NCBI RefSeq assembly: GCF_023343835.1
Contig: NC_064443.1
Location: 2,604,001-2,668,000 of the forward strand
Source of the DNA: Lagopus muta
Taxonomy: Eukaryota; Chordata; Aves; Galliformes; Phasianidae
DNA length: 64,000 bases
Direction: 5' to 3'
A program made the position numbers and the translations under genes. The notes below the pieces were generated by a model. It was not told the origin of the DNA, did no database searches, and saw only the letters and a program-made list of their open reading frames with translations. Shown here one piece after another: positions 21,383 to 33,600 of the stretch. Within the stretch, counting starts at the first letter, position 1, and every line of letters starts with the position of its first letter.

Positions 21383-21409
21383 ATGGCGGCGGAGGCGGCG
21401 CTGCGCTGA
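21383..21409 (+). other. BSN: Short upstream ORF in the BSN leader
   Basis: ATG at 21383 opens an eight-codon frame (MAAEAALR) closed by TGA at 21407-21409, 23 bases before the BSN start codon. Its start context (GGCTGATGG) has G at +4 but T at -3, so it is moderate at best. Whether it lies in the mRNA depends on the unknown start site. Confidence 0.5.
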
Positions 21410-21432
21410 GGAGCGGTCCCGCCCGGCCCGCC

Positions 21433-21605
21433 ATGGGCAACGAGGCCAGCCTGGAGGGCGGCGGCGCCGACGGGCACCCGCCCTCCGCCGCCGCGGCCCC
21501 GCCGCCGCCCGCCGCCGGCCCCGCCGCCTCTAAATCGCCTTCAGCACCGGGCGGCGGCGGACAGCTCCCGGGGCCCGCGCCCGCCCCCGCCCCGCCCGCA
21601 GCCAG
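21433..21605 (+). CDS. BSN: BSN exon 1: myristoylation-type N terminus and Pro/Ala-rich stretch
   Basis: 57 codons plus two bases. Gly2 in [10 protein letters not shown] is the expected myristoylation site of Bassoon. The rest is Ala/Pro/Gly-rich and ends APAPPAAR. The donor is CAG|GTCAGA at 21605/21606. The split Ser codon (AG|C) is completed by exon 2, giving STPRR, which matches the STSRR of the mammalian protein as I remember it. This supports the join across 9 kb. Confidence 0.92.
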
Positions 21606-24600
21606 GTCAGAGCGCGGGGCCCGGCGGCGCGGGGCGGCGGGGAGCGGCACGAGGGGTGTGCGTGCAGCCTTACGGTGTGCGTGCAACGGTACGGGTGTGT
21701 GCAACGGTACGGTGTGTGTGCAGCCTTACGGGTGTGTGTGCATCTGTACGGGTGTGTGTGCAGCGGTACGGTGTGTGTGCAACCTTACGGGTGTGTGTGC
21801 AGCCTTACAGGTGTGTGTGCAGCCTTACGGGTGTGTGTGCAGCCTTATGGTATGTGTACAGCCGGACGGGTGTGCATGGGGGGAGGTATGTGGGTGGTGT
21901 GTGGGGCACGGGAGCACTAGAGGAGGTGTGCACGCGGGGCGTGGGTGGGGTTCGATGTGGAGCAAAGCGTAGGTGTGCATAGGGAGCAGGTGTACGGGGT
22001 GTAGGTGTGCAAGCAGAATGTGTGTGTGTGTGTGCACGGCATGCAGGAGCAAAGCATAGGTGCAGGTGTGCACGGTGCGCAAGGGCGCGAGGCGTGGATG
22101 TGCATGCAGGGTGCGGGAGCATGCATAGGTGGGTATGCATAGGTGCAGGTGTGCTCGGGGCACAGGAGCGGTGCAGGCACACGGGGTGCAGGTGTGGGGC
22201 CAGGCAACATGCGGGTGCACAGGATGCTGGAGCAGAAGGCTGTAGGTGCAGAGTCGAGGAGTGTAGGCACGTGGGGTTGCAGGCACGCAGGGTGTGCGTG
22301 GGTGCACAGTGGGGTGCACGCTTGGTGGGTGCAGTGGGTGCTTTGCTTGCAGGTTGGGGGGTGCAGGCAGGGGGGGGCTGCAGGGGGAGCCAGAGGCTTG
22401 GGGGCCGGCGTGGAGTACGGGGTGTGGATGGGAATGGAGTGCCGTTATGCAACGGGAGTGATGTGCAGCCCTGTGGTGCCGAGCTGGTGGTGCCGTGCTT
22501 GTAGGGTGACGCTTTGGGAACGGGTGGCTGGGGGCGTCCCTTTAAAAAGCACACCCTAAAACATCATCATCCTCTCGAGAAAAAGAAAGGTGGAGGGCAG
22601 AAAGTTGCAAGGAGGGATGTGGTGGGGCCCTGCGGCTCTGCTCCTGTTGGCCCCAGTGCTGCTCTGTGGACTGGGAGCGCTGCTGGGCTCAGCATGGTGC
22701 CCCACTGCTCTTCGCCAGCTCTGTGCCAGCTCCCATAGAGACAGCATGAGAAAATAACCCCCCAGGGGATATTCTGTCCTTTTTCCTTTCCGTTTTCCCA
22801 TTTTCTGTTGCTGAAGAATCTCCGACTCCTCAGCCTCCCACTCTCTTCCAGCCATAACTTGTTCGTAGGCTGCTCGCGACACTTCAAGATTAAATGCTGG
22901 CACAAAAGGGAGGGTGCTGTGGGGGAGGATGGGGGGTGTTTTCCTCCCTCCCTCTTTCCCTCCTTGGGGCTGTGCTGGGTTCCCCATCTGAGGGCGGAAG
23001 CTCCATGGCTGCTTTGTGGGAGCAGGAACGTGGCAGGGCCTGGTGTGGGGTTGTGCTCTGCCTTTCTGGTGAGCTGTGAGTGGTTCCAACGTTGGAGCCC
23101 GGCTGCGGGTGCTCTGAGGGATCCCTGGGAGGATGTGGGGATCCAGCACAGCTCAGCCCCATTGCCACCAGTAGCACTGGACCACGCCGTGTCCCCACTG
23201 TTCTGCACCACCCGAGCCCATGCACCAGCCCTGCAGAGCCACAGGGCACTGGCTGTGGGTGCAGAGCTCCTGCAGTAGGGCCAGTCTGTGAGCAGGGCAC
23301 GTGGTGCTGGAACCCCCAGGGAGAGCTGTGCAGAGGCCAAACTGCTGCTTGGGGTTGCATCCCTGAATGGGGATTTCCAGCATGGAGTGATAGCAAGTGG
23401 AGGCTCAGAGCACAGTGCTGGGGTGATGCTGCCTGGTGCAACCCTATGCTGGTCACTGCTGGGTGCTAACATGGATCTGCCTATCTCTTAGGAATCAGAG
23501 TTACATTTTCCTGGCTCTTGCTCACCATAAGGCTGGTGCTTTAGAGAAATCTGCTGGGTTGCTGTGCTAAGTAAGCACATCTGTGTTTGTACGAAGCATC
23601 TGGAGCATCAGGGATGCCAGTGCTGGGGTTAGGTGGGGAGAAGACCAGGTCTGTGGGATTTCAAGCTCATAAAACTTGTGTGTCATATCAGAAGAGCACA
23701 GAATGGCTCACTTGGCTGATGGAGGCAAAATATTTGCTGTGTTAGACACAGCAGCTCCATGGCCCTGGGTGTGGGTGCACCCCAGTGTGCTGGCTGCTTC
23801 CCGAGCTCTCCTGTGAGCGTGCTCGTCCATATCCACAGTGCTCAGCACGCATCCATGCCTCTATTTCCAAAACAAACACACAGACCTGCAGTCTGCCTGG
23901 TGGGTTCCAGTTTCCTGCAGCTGGAAGGAGCCCGGCGTTCCCCTGCAGGCGATGCTGCCCTGTGCTTGCTGTGCCCAGGGCTCGTGCTGCACGGCTTCTG
24001 CTGGCTCTCCCCCACCCCGTGGACCCAACGTTGCATCCCACTCCCACATCAGTGCATGTGGGGTTTGGTGTTGGTAGGCAGCTCGGGGTGCTTTGGAGGG
24101 TGCCTGGCGTGCGTGCAGCTGAATGCAAAGATCAGATTGTCACGTTCTCAGCTGCAGACAGAGCAGAGCTGCTCTGTGCTGCTCCCAGGGTTCACCTCCC
24201 TCAATACGTGTGCTCTGGAATGCACTTTTTTCCATTTCAGTATGAAAGATGAGATTGCTTTTAATTTCTTTTCTTCCAATCCTACTTACATCAGCTGTTA
24301 TTTGGCTCCACAGCTGGGCTGAGGAACCGTGGGAGCTCTCACCCGTTTCTCACAAAGCCCACAGACTGATGTCTTTAAACGCACCTATTAATCTTCTTAG
24401 GGAGACAGTGGCTGTTTGGCTAGGGGGAAGGGAGCGTTCCTTCTTGCTTTTCTTTCCTTAAACACTAACATCTGAGTTAAGTGGCAAAGCTGATGGCTTG
24501 GAGCCTTCCCAGGTCCGTCTGTGGTGCGGCCATGCAGCGATTGCAGCGCGTGCTGACGTTTGGTGGAGTTGCTGTGGGTTGGCAGCTCGCTGTATGCGTG

Positions 24601-27600
24601 TCTTGCTCTGTGCTGCTTGGCCAAGCTTGGGGCATCCAGTGGGTCCTCATGGTAACAGCTGGATAGGTTTTAGTAAGAAAGCTGTGTTTTCCTGGATAGT
24701 GAGTTTCCTGCAAGGAAGGCGCACCTGATGGTAAAAGGATGGTCTGGTGTGTGTCAGGCTGACAACAGGCCGTGCTCTCCTTGAGATGCATTGGTTTATC
24801 CCTTGTTTCCTTACCAGCTTTGTCTCACGCCCAGGGATCTGGGACTCTTTTTCACCCATGCACAGCACAGTTCCATGTTGGACAGGGCAGGGGTGGCTGT
24901 TGGCACCACAACTGCTCTGCCATCGGTCCGGGGAGCTGCTGGGCCTCGGTGTCCCTCAGACCTTGCAGACCTCCTCTGCAGGAGGAGCGTGCATGCTGCA
25001 GGAGCATCCTGAGAGGGTGGTGAGCTGGGCGTCCTCCTGCCTCCAGCACGACCCTGTGTGCCAGATGTCTGCAGCAGATAGGCTGGAGCACGCTGTGCCA
25101 GGGCTGTATGGCTGCCTTTCCAGTGCACCCACATTGCTGTATGTGAGCAGCACTGCGTTCTGCTTGCAGCACTGCAGATCGCCCTGTGCTGCTCAGCGTC
25201 TGCCCCTCTTTAGGGCAGCTCTTTGGTCCTAAAGAGTGGAAATTTCCACGCCAGTCCTGTATTCCTGCATGTCAGGCTGCTGTTTGCTTGGGTCCAGCAG
25301 CAGAGCTCTGCTGTTCTCTGGCTTGCAGACTCCTAAACCCTTGGCTACTCTATTAGACGTGGATTTGACTGGCTTCATTCAATTATAATGGAGCACCAGT
25401 CCTTGTTTGGGCAATGAAGATGGTCTGTATTCCTAAGTTATCCATCAGCTTAGCCTGGGAGAAACGGTGTCCAGGAAAATCACTGGGAGAAAACTCAAGC
25501 AGCTTCTCTAAAGGAGTTCTCTTCTACTTTGCCTGTGTGCCTCTCTTGTCTCAAAGCATCTCTGAGCTGCGCTGCTTATTAGATTAGGATCTGATTCCTC
25601 TTGGCCGTACCACCCGGTTTCAGGAAACCAGTGTCGATAATTGCCAGCTTCATTTTACTTTTCATTAACTAAAAACGCCATCCAAAACACTCTGAATCAA
25701 CAAATTATCACGTCTGTCTTTTTCTTCAGAACTCACAGACGCAGTCAGATAGCTGCTTTGTGTAGGAATAGAACCATGGGATCACGCAGGTTGGCAAAGC
25801 CCTCTGGGACCATCCAGCCCAGCCATCCTCCCACCACCAGCACTGCCACGTCCTGCACTGCCGCGTCCCCAAGGCTCCTAAACACCTCCAGGTGACCCCA
25901 CTGCCTCCCTGGGCACTTAAGCTTGAGATATTGAAGTTGATGGATTCTCTTTTTGTTATTGGTAATGCATTTATTCGTTAGTTTTCCTTGCCTTCCTATT
26001 GTAAATATCACATTTGCACGCACAGATATTCTCTCCTTCTGAGTTTGGTTTGCAGTTTGTGCTCGGGCTCCCGATTCAGATCTCCTGGAGCCAGGAGGTG
26101 CCCCCCCAGGATAAGGATCAGCACTCACAGCCCACTGCAGCCCGATGGCCTCCTGCCCATCCAAGGCACCAGGGCTTCAGGGTGGGAGCCCCTCCTGCAG
26201 CAGAGGGGTTTCTGACAGACACAGCCTGAACGAAGCTCTCAGCAGAAGGTGCTTGGTGGGGTGTGGATCCTTCCTGCTTGCAGGCTTGGTTTTCCCCAGC
26301 ACCCTCGTGACACGTGCAGTGCTCAGAGCTCTTTGTGGAGGACAACGTTGAATCCTTGGAGTTGGAAGGAACCCTTCAGGCCATCTGGTCCAACCCCCTG
26401 CAGTGAGCAGGGACACCCACAGCTCCATCAGTGCTCAGAGCCCCTCCGGCCTGAGCTTGGCTGTCTCCAAGGAGTGGGCACTGCCACCTCTCAACAGCTT
26501 CTATCCCTGTTGCCTCAAGCCCTGCTGAAGCGATGTCCTCTCTATTGCTCTTCCACACCTTAAATGTCAGCTCTCTTGGTAGCACGAAGCAATGAAGACC
26601 AATAGAGGATCCACAAGGCGTGGGGAGAAGTTAGAAGGGCAACGACAGGATGGACAAAGACACAACTGGGGGATGGTGAAAGGGTGCCACTTTTTCATGG
26701 GTGGAAAACGAATGAATTTGGTTGGCTGCAGTCCTTGATGCACCCCAGCACAGAGCAGTGGGCTGGCAGCCATCTCCCTGCACCTCGCTGCCCCTGCCCA
26801 CAGCCCACAGCACGGCCAGCCTCATTTCCTCTCATCCCGTCGGCACTGGGGCCGTTATAGCAGGGTTTTCTTCCCTTTCTCTAAAAATATAGGTTGCTTT
26901 CTTTCTGGTATGTCATTACTGCCTCTTTTTTAAGAGTGCTTCTCTTCCCGATGGATCTTCCTATTTTTTGTGCCTGAAGTGAATGTTGTTTCTCGTTCCG
27001 GGCTGAGTTCAGTTGACTCAAGCTGTCACGGAGATGGATAATGATACATTTTTTGCATCAGCTTTTAATTCTGGAACACGGATGGAACTCATCCAAAATA
27101 GAGCCCTACAGCCTTCCTGGCTTCTCAATGGCAGAATGCAAAGCTATTGCTGCCGGGGTGGGGGTTGGAGGAGCGTGGGGAACTGTAGGTGCTGCAGAAA
27201 GGACATCCGGCATGGTGCTGGTGGAGCCAACCCTGAGCTACGCGCAGTGGGCACAGCAATGCCTGCAGACCCCGCACTGCTTGGAGCCTGAAGCTCCAAA
27301 AAAAGCAGACCTCTGTGTGCAAAACCAGAGCTTTGTGCTGCTCTGTGGGGCGGGGGCAAAACCGGCAGCAATGTGAGGGAACGCGCTGCTCTGCTCTTCC
27401 TTTTGAATTGGTTTCCAGAATGTGATTTTCCCAAAATAACTTAATTGCGGCTTTTTGTTCCTTGGTTTATTCATATTTTTTTTTTTTTCCTCTGTAGAAT
27501 GTTCTATATTTGTTGATGAGCATTAAATTGACGTTTTCTGAGGACTGTCCAAAATGGCTTCAAGAACTCTGGTGCAGTGGCAGTGCCTCCTTTGGAGCCC

Positions 27601-30600
27601 ATCACTGTGCACGGTTACGGCGGTCGCATCCTGTGTGTTGCTCTGCGTTTCTCAACCTTGGATTTCACTATCCATTCCAACAGAGCTTTCTGAAGCTCTT
27701 TGTGTTAGGCTTTAGCTTGGGATGCATTGAATAAACATCCCTACCTGCTTCCTTGCCAGGCCATTCCTGAGCAGAGCCCAAATTCTTGGCAAGACTTGGA
27801 AAATGCTCCCATGTCAAGAAGTAACTGCTCTCCTCCATGCCAGGATTCCAAGATCTTAAACCACAAGATGGTTTCCTTTCATTTGCCCACGTCTCCCTCC
27901 ATTTTTTCCCCTTATTTCTTTCTGACATCCATTGACTTGGCCAAAAGCTGTCTGTGAGTGGAAGGGCGCTCATCGCCTTTTGCTCTTTGGCTTCTTTGCA
28001 CGGCCCTGACAGATGTGCATGACATGAGTTCTGAAAGGATGGATGGCACCTCCTGCGCTGCTTCCAATTCCTTGTTAGCACACTTTTTCTGAGCAAAACC
28101 CACGTGTGTGCCAGTTAGAGTGGCTCCATCTGGCCTGGGAAAGGCCTTCAGGTTCTTCAGGTCAAGCCGACCTGCCAAACCATGGCCTGGGGGTGGCACC
28201 ATCCCTGGGGGGGGGTCTGAGAGCTGTGGGGATGCGGCACTGAGGGTCGTGGGCAGATGGTTGGACTGGTTGATCTCAGAGGTCTCTGCCAATCCCAATG
28301 ACTCTGATCCACCTGGCTCTCAGTCGTGTCTGCGCTGCTTTGGTGGTGCACCAGGAGAGCCGCCTCGCTTCGGTGCGCTTTGCTGGCAGGAGTCGCATCT
28401 CAGGAGGGTGGAGCAGCCCCAGAGCACAGAGCTGCACAGAACGGGGTTTTTCCACTGCTCGCAAAAGTAATTCATTAAACACTGTGGCCTTTCACAGGAG
28501 CGCGTGTTGGCACCTCATAAAATCCCCTCTGACAGTTCCCTGTCGCTGTTTCTTGTCTTCTGCTTTGCTGTCTGTTCCCTAAGCTCTCCGGAGCAGAATT
28601 GTTGTCAGCTCTGTGGCACTTGCTGGTTTTAAAGCCCTCCAGTACACACAGCTCCAGCATGAAATCCATCCTGCGTGGCCATCAGTGTAATTAAGCACTT
28701 GTATTTGTTATGGTGCCGATTCTGAATTGTGTGGCTGCTGCCTTTCTTTAGCAGCTCAGAATCTAAGGCAGAACCCCCCACCTCAGATGCGTTTTCGGGG
28801 CCGGGAAGCTGTCGGCTGCAATGTTCCCCAGCCTTGCAGATGTCTCAGCGAACCCCGTGCCGTTTCACTGGGAGTACAACTCCTCCTGCTCCGCTCCCTC
28901 CTCGCTCCTAAATAGGTTATATTCGCTGATTCTTAAAATCAGTCATGTGGATGCTCACATCAGGTTTCAGTCAAACCAAGTAGGTCAAATCTGCGCTCGT
29001 AGCGGAGCAGCTCCAGTCCCTGCCTGCTCACCAAGCCTCCATCTTCTAGCTGTCCGCATCCACACGTTTCCTCGCTTCTCATGCTGTATCTTGGTTTGCT
29101 GTCTTCTCATCCCGTAGGTTTTGTTGTGGGGTCATGCGTTTTCCTTCTTTCTTTGCTGGCAGAAGAGCTGTGCTTGTCCCCAGGGCTCACTGTGACTGTC
29201 CTCAGGGCTAACCTTGGTGCGGACCCAAAGCCGAGGCTGAAGTCAGGGGATATCTGCTTCCCCTGCTCCCTTGAGCCCCTCCATGCACTATATCAGGTGC
29301 CCCAACAAGACCGAGCTAGAGCTTGAGTTAGGTTGGAGCCATTCTCTTCCACTGCCTTACCCTAGGAATCCCCGCAGCAGAATGCTGTGCCAATGTAATG
29401 GGATGGGATGGGGGTTGTGGACTGCCCTCCTGCATTTGTTTTCACCCTTCCTAAAGCTGATGGCATCTCTTCACTTCATGACAAATCACGTTTGTGTGGA
29501 ATGGAAGCCTAATTAGCACAGGTAGAACGTATGAGAGGCTGGGTTGGGGGAGCTGTGGCTGTGCCCCCTGACCGGGGGAATGCTGCAGCACTGAGATGCC
29601 TCAGTTTAATTGTCCATGATTGATAACCAAAGGGCCTTTCTTGGAAACGGGTTTGCAGCCTGGACGCGGCTCCATCAGCCTGCAGCTGCAGTGCTGTGCT
29701 GTTGGCAGGCCGGTGTTCCCAGGTGGGCAGCGGCTTCCTGAGCCCACATTCCCAACTATCGGCAGCAGCGCAGGGCTGACGGGGCGCAGGGTGGTGCTGG
29801 GATAGACAGGATCGTGCCCACATCTGTGTGCTCCCACACCTCCGTGTCCTGCACACAGCTCTCCTTTCACACAAGGGAAGTGCTTGACCGAGACGAGGCG
29901 GGCACCCAGCAGTGCTGACAGCGGTGTTGCCAGCTACAAAATGCAGAGAACTCCCAATACCAAGTGCCTCTCCCTTTGGAGAACCAGGTTTCAATCCATA
30001 AATTCCCAAGGTGCTGTTTTAATATTTGTTTTCATCCGTGTTCCTATGGCTGTGGCGATGCGCGCTTTCAATTTCATTAGTTTTATGCATCGAACTTCCC
30101 TCTTTAAACCCTCATAAGGTCAGGCCCTGCTTGGGTAAATCATCAATTTATTACATTTGAGATTCCTGGTATTACTTTTCCTTAACCGGCTGCGGATGGC
30201 AGTGAGGGCAGCGGTGCTTCTACCTGCATGAGGAATACTCATGGGTATTGCTGATAAGCTCCGGATTATGGCGGGTTTGGGTGACAGAATACCAACATCC
30301 ACTTCTCCCACCCGTAAGCGACGCGCCCCAGGCTCTGCACAGCACGGGGTGAGGCGTGCAGGGCTGCATCTCGGGCACAGAGATCAGGTGAGGGCTAAAT
30401 CCGACGTTGGGCAGCACGGGAAGCCGTGTGCTCGTGGGGGATGCAGAGCCACTAAGCTCTTTAATGGCGCCGTCCTTGGGAGTATCATGGGAGCTGGCAG
30501 CTAAAGCCCCTGCATCTTCTGGGGAAGGAAGGAGGTGGCATGGCCGCGGTGTTCACTGTTGGGATGGAATCACTGTTGGGATGGAAGGAACCTCCCAGCC

Positions 30601-33600
30601 CCACCTGTGCCATGGTGCCGGCTGCCCCCAGCTCAGGCTGCCCAGTGCCTGGGGCGCCGCCGAGCCTCTCCTTACCTGTGTGTGTTTTAATGGCATTTCA
30701 GCACGCCGAGGAGACCGGAGCAGCTGGACCACGCGGCCGGACAGCGATCAGCACCGCCCTCCCTGGCGCAGGACTCCGAAAGCCCCCGTGAGATGCGCGG
30801 CCGTGGGCAGGCAGAGGGACCCCGCAGGACGCTGCAGGTGGATACCCACAGCCAGAGAGCCAGACGGTCGCCCTCGGCCTCTCCGGAGCGGGGCAGCACT
30901 CCCACCTCACCCTATTCCCTGCCCCAGATCGCGCCCCTGCCCAGCAGCACCCTCTGCCCCATCTGCAAGACGACGGAGCTCACCTCGGCGCCCAGCCAGC
31001 CCAACTTCAATGCCTGCACCCAGTGTCACAGCAAGGTCTGCAACCAGTGCGGCTTCAACCCCAACCCGCATCTCACTGAGGTAACGTCTCTGTCATCCCA
31101 GTGGGGCTTTTCAGTGCGAGGTTTTGGCAGCCCTGCCTGTGGCAGCGGGGTTGGAGTGTGATGATCCGTGGGTCCCTTCCAAGCCAAGCCATTCTATGAT
31201 TCTATGGTTGAAGTGTTATGGGCTGCCAGGGAGCGTGATGGTCACGTTTTCCTTTCTCCAAGATGCTGTACCCTTGCTTTTGGCAGCTGCAAAGCATTAA
31301 AGGTGTTGTTCTTGCTGGCCAATCAGTGGATAATTGCCATAATATGAACTGCCATCTGGGGGAGGAGGAAGGTGTGCTAGTTAGGAGGACCTGCTGGGGC
31401 AGCCCAGAGGATCTGTGAGCAGCTGGGGCTTCTCAGTGAGATGTTGGAGTGGCCGTACACACAGTGCTGCCATGAAGTTTTGGGGCCCAGCAGTGGGTGA
31501 AGTGGTTCTTGGTGCTTCCAGGATATGGTCATGGTTTGGGGTGAAGGAGTCAATCCTGGCATTTCTCACCTGGGATACTGTCACACTCTGCAAGTGGAGG
31601 TGTGAGGTGGGTGCATGGCGTCAGGTCTTACTGCAGCACAGGGCTCCCCATGCAGGGGCTCTGCTGGAGGTGCCCAGATGGGGTGGGGGGCAGCTGGAGG
31701 CTCTGGCCAGGAACCTGCTGCAGGGTTCATCTCTTGGGTTGAAGGCTTCAGAAACTGGGGAAAGCAGCCATGTGACTTCAGGATGTTAGGAAACAGGATT
31801 TGGGCACTCAGGTCAGCTGGATGCTTGGGTTTTATTAGAAATGGTGAGCAGTCCCCATTTGTCCCAACAACCAGAATCTACAGTTTCTAAATGCCGCCCT
31901 CTGGAATGGGCTTTCCTGGCTGACCCCTTCAATCCAGGCGGTGCTGCAAGGCTGCTGCATGCTGTTCCTGGTGATTTATGCAGCCGTGCTTCCCTTTTGC
32001 TCACGTATATATTTTCATGTGAATAGCTGATGGTTTCCACTCAGTGGCTGCGGTAGATGCATCTTTCCAACTTCTCTTTCTGCTTTCAAGGCTCATTAGT
32101 GGGATTCAATTATCGGGAACATCATATTTTCTAAGAAAGCTGAAACCAAGGAAACCAGAACTGTGTTTTACGCAGCAAATCCTCTTCTGCACGATCTGTG
32201 GGCTGCCAGAAACCACGAGTGAGGGGGGTGGGCAGGGGCAAGGCACTTTGACCCTGCTGCTAGGCGAGGCCTTATGCTCCAGAGGATGTGCATTTCTGCC
32301 AAACCAAACTTGTGTCTTTTTTTATTTCCATCTTGTTTTTTTCCTTTCCTTTCTCATATGGCTCAGCAGACGTTTGGTTTTCAAGGAGAGTGGTGCACGT
32401 GTGCCATTGCAGTCAGCTGCTGGGGCACCTTGTGGCGTGGGTCTGTCCAATTGCTCGTGGAGAGGTGCTATCTTCTGTTTGGTTTCTACCTCCCAACTAA
32501 TTGAGCATCAGCTCATTCTCATCTCACTGGGCTGGGCAGACCCATCCCTGCTTGTGTTGCTTGTGGTTTGACGTGTGAGTAATGGTATTCTTGCTCTAAA
32601 ATAAGTGCTCCCATAGCTTTCCATTTTGTAGCATAAGGATGCATGAGTTTCCTCACTCGTTTGCTTATTTTGGAGCCCTCTCTGTATTTCAGGCAGAAGG
32701 AAACATGAAGCAGGGAGCAGTGATGGCGTCGTTAAAGGCTGGTAGTGAAATGTGAAGAAGTGATGGAGCAGAGTGGTGAAATCTATCAGTTTGCTTACAT
32801 GCCCATGTATGAAATTGGCTTTGGAATGGAGGTGCAGGATTCTAAACACCACCGCCCACTCTGGTGGGTTTTTTCCTTCCCATTAAAACTTTTTTCCCCT
32901 TAGTTTTCTTCTGTCTCATAGGGGTTGCTTTACTCTTTGGTCAAACAGTTCTGCTGAGTGCCAGGCAGAGCGATGCCATTAGAAAACCTTCTTTCCCTCC
33001 ATCTTCTGCTTGCTGATGCTGCTCCCATGGCACCCTTTAGCTGAGTGATCCCTCAGCACGTTGCTCTGATTGGATTTGCTCTGTTTGGTACAATGAGAGG
33101 AACCTGCAGGCATCTTATCTGTTGCTTGTGGCTTTGGAAGCGTCGCAGCGCATTGCTGATCTGAGAAACGAACGTCTGCGCTATTCTCTGAAGGCTTTTT
33201 GTTGGTGCTGTTTGTTTCTTCTCATTCATTCCTTCCCCCTCCCAAACAATATAAGGAGAACACTGACAAGAGGTTGGTTTTGATCTTAATCGAGAGCAGA
33301 GCTGCAGCGTTTCAGTACGTGCTTTAATTTGTGCTGAAACGATGCTCACTGTGTCTCGTGGGTTTGCTTGGGACTGTTTGGGGATTACAGAGAATCCCTA
33401 AGTTCTTCCTTATGTTCCTGCGGTGCTTTTCTCAGCTGGGGGTTGTGTTCATCAGATGTGGTTCATCAGTTTTGCAGTGCACTTGGTAGAACTTGATCTT
33501 CCCAAGTGGAAGGAGCGTGTTTATGCACCTGCCTTCCCTTCCCATTGCCCTGCTCTTTGCTGCTTGGAATGTCTGGAGAATGCCTACAGACCAATGGCCT

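Larger units (their letters stand above)
20700..21660 (+). promoter_or_regulatory. BSN: CpG island and TATA-less promoter of BSN
   Basis: Very high G+C with dense CpG runs from just after the TRAIP poly(A) site through BSN exon 1. A GC box (GAGGGGCGGGGTT) lies at 21201-21213. The region is packed with CRE-like and inverted CCAAT motifs, listed separately. Genomic promoters of this kind usually have dispersed start sites, so no single start can be called. Confidence 0.85.
21606..30701 (+). other. BSN: BSN intron 1 (about 9.1 kb)
   Basis: Begins with a 20-base minisatellite and a G-rich, GTGCA-rich degenerate tract (to about 22,400). A long stretch without recognised elements follows to about 25,700. 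It then holds three CR1 relics (25,764; 26,346; 28,185) and an AT-richer, possibly conserved block near 30,000-30,280. No further coding exon was recognised; the long minus-strand frames at 21,805-22,554 and 22,567-23,472 are compositional. Confidence 0.7.

Noticed and set aside
21805-22554. 249-codon minus-strand open frame rich in Pro, Thr, His and Cys
   Set aside because: It is the complement of the GTGCAGG-type repeat, which has few stops; no domain, no splice or promoter support.
22567-23472. 301-codon minus-strand open frame in BSN intron 1
   Set aside because: Composition is that of GC-rich intron translated by chance (Pro, Ser, Ala, His); no recognisable family or initiation context.
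30550-30660. Possible CR1 tail (GGGATGGAAGGAACCTCCCA)
   Set aside because: Only a short match to the CR1 GGAAGGGACC word; the following sequence does not continue the element.
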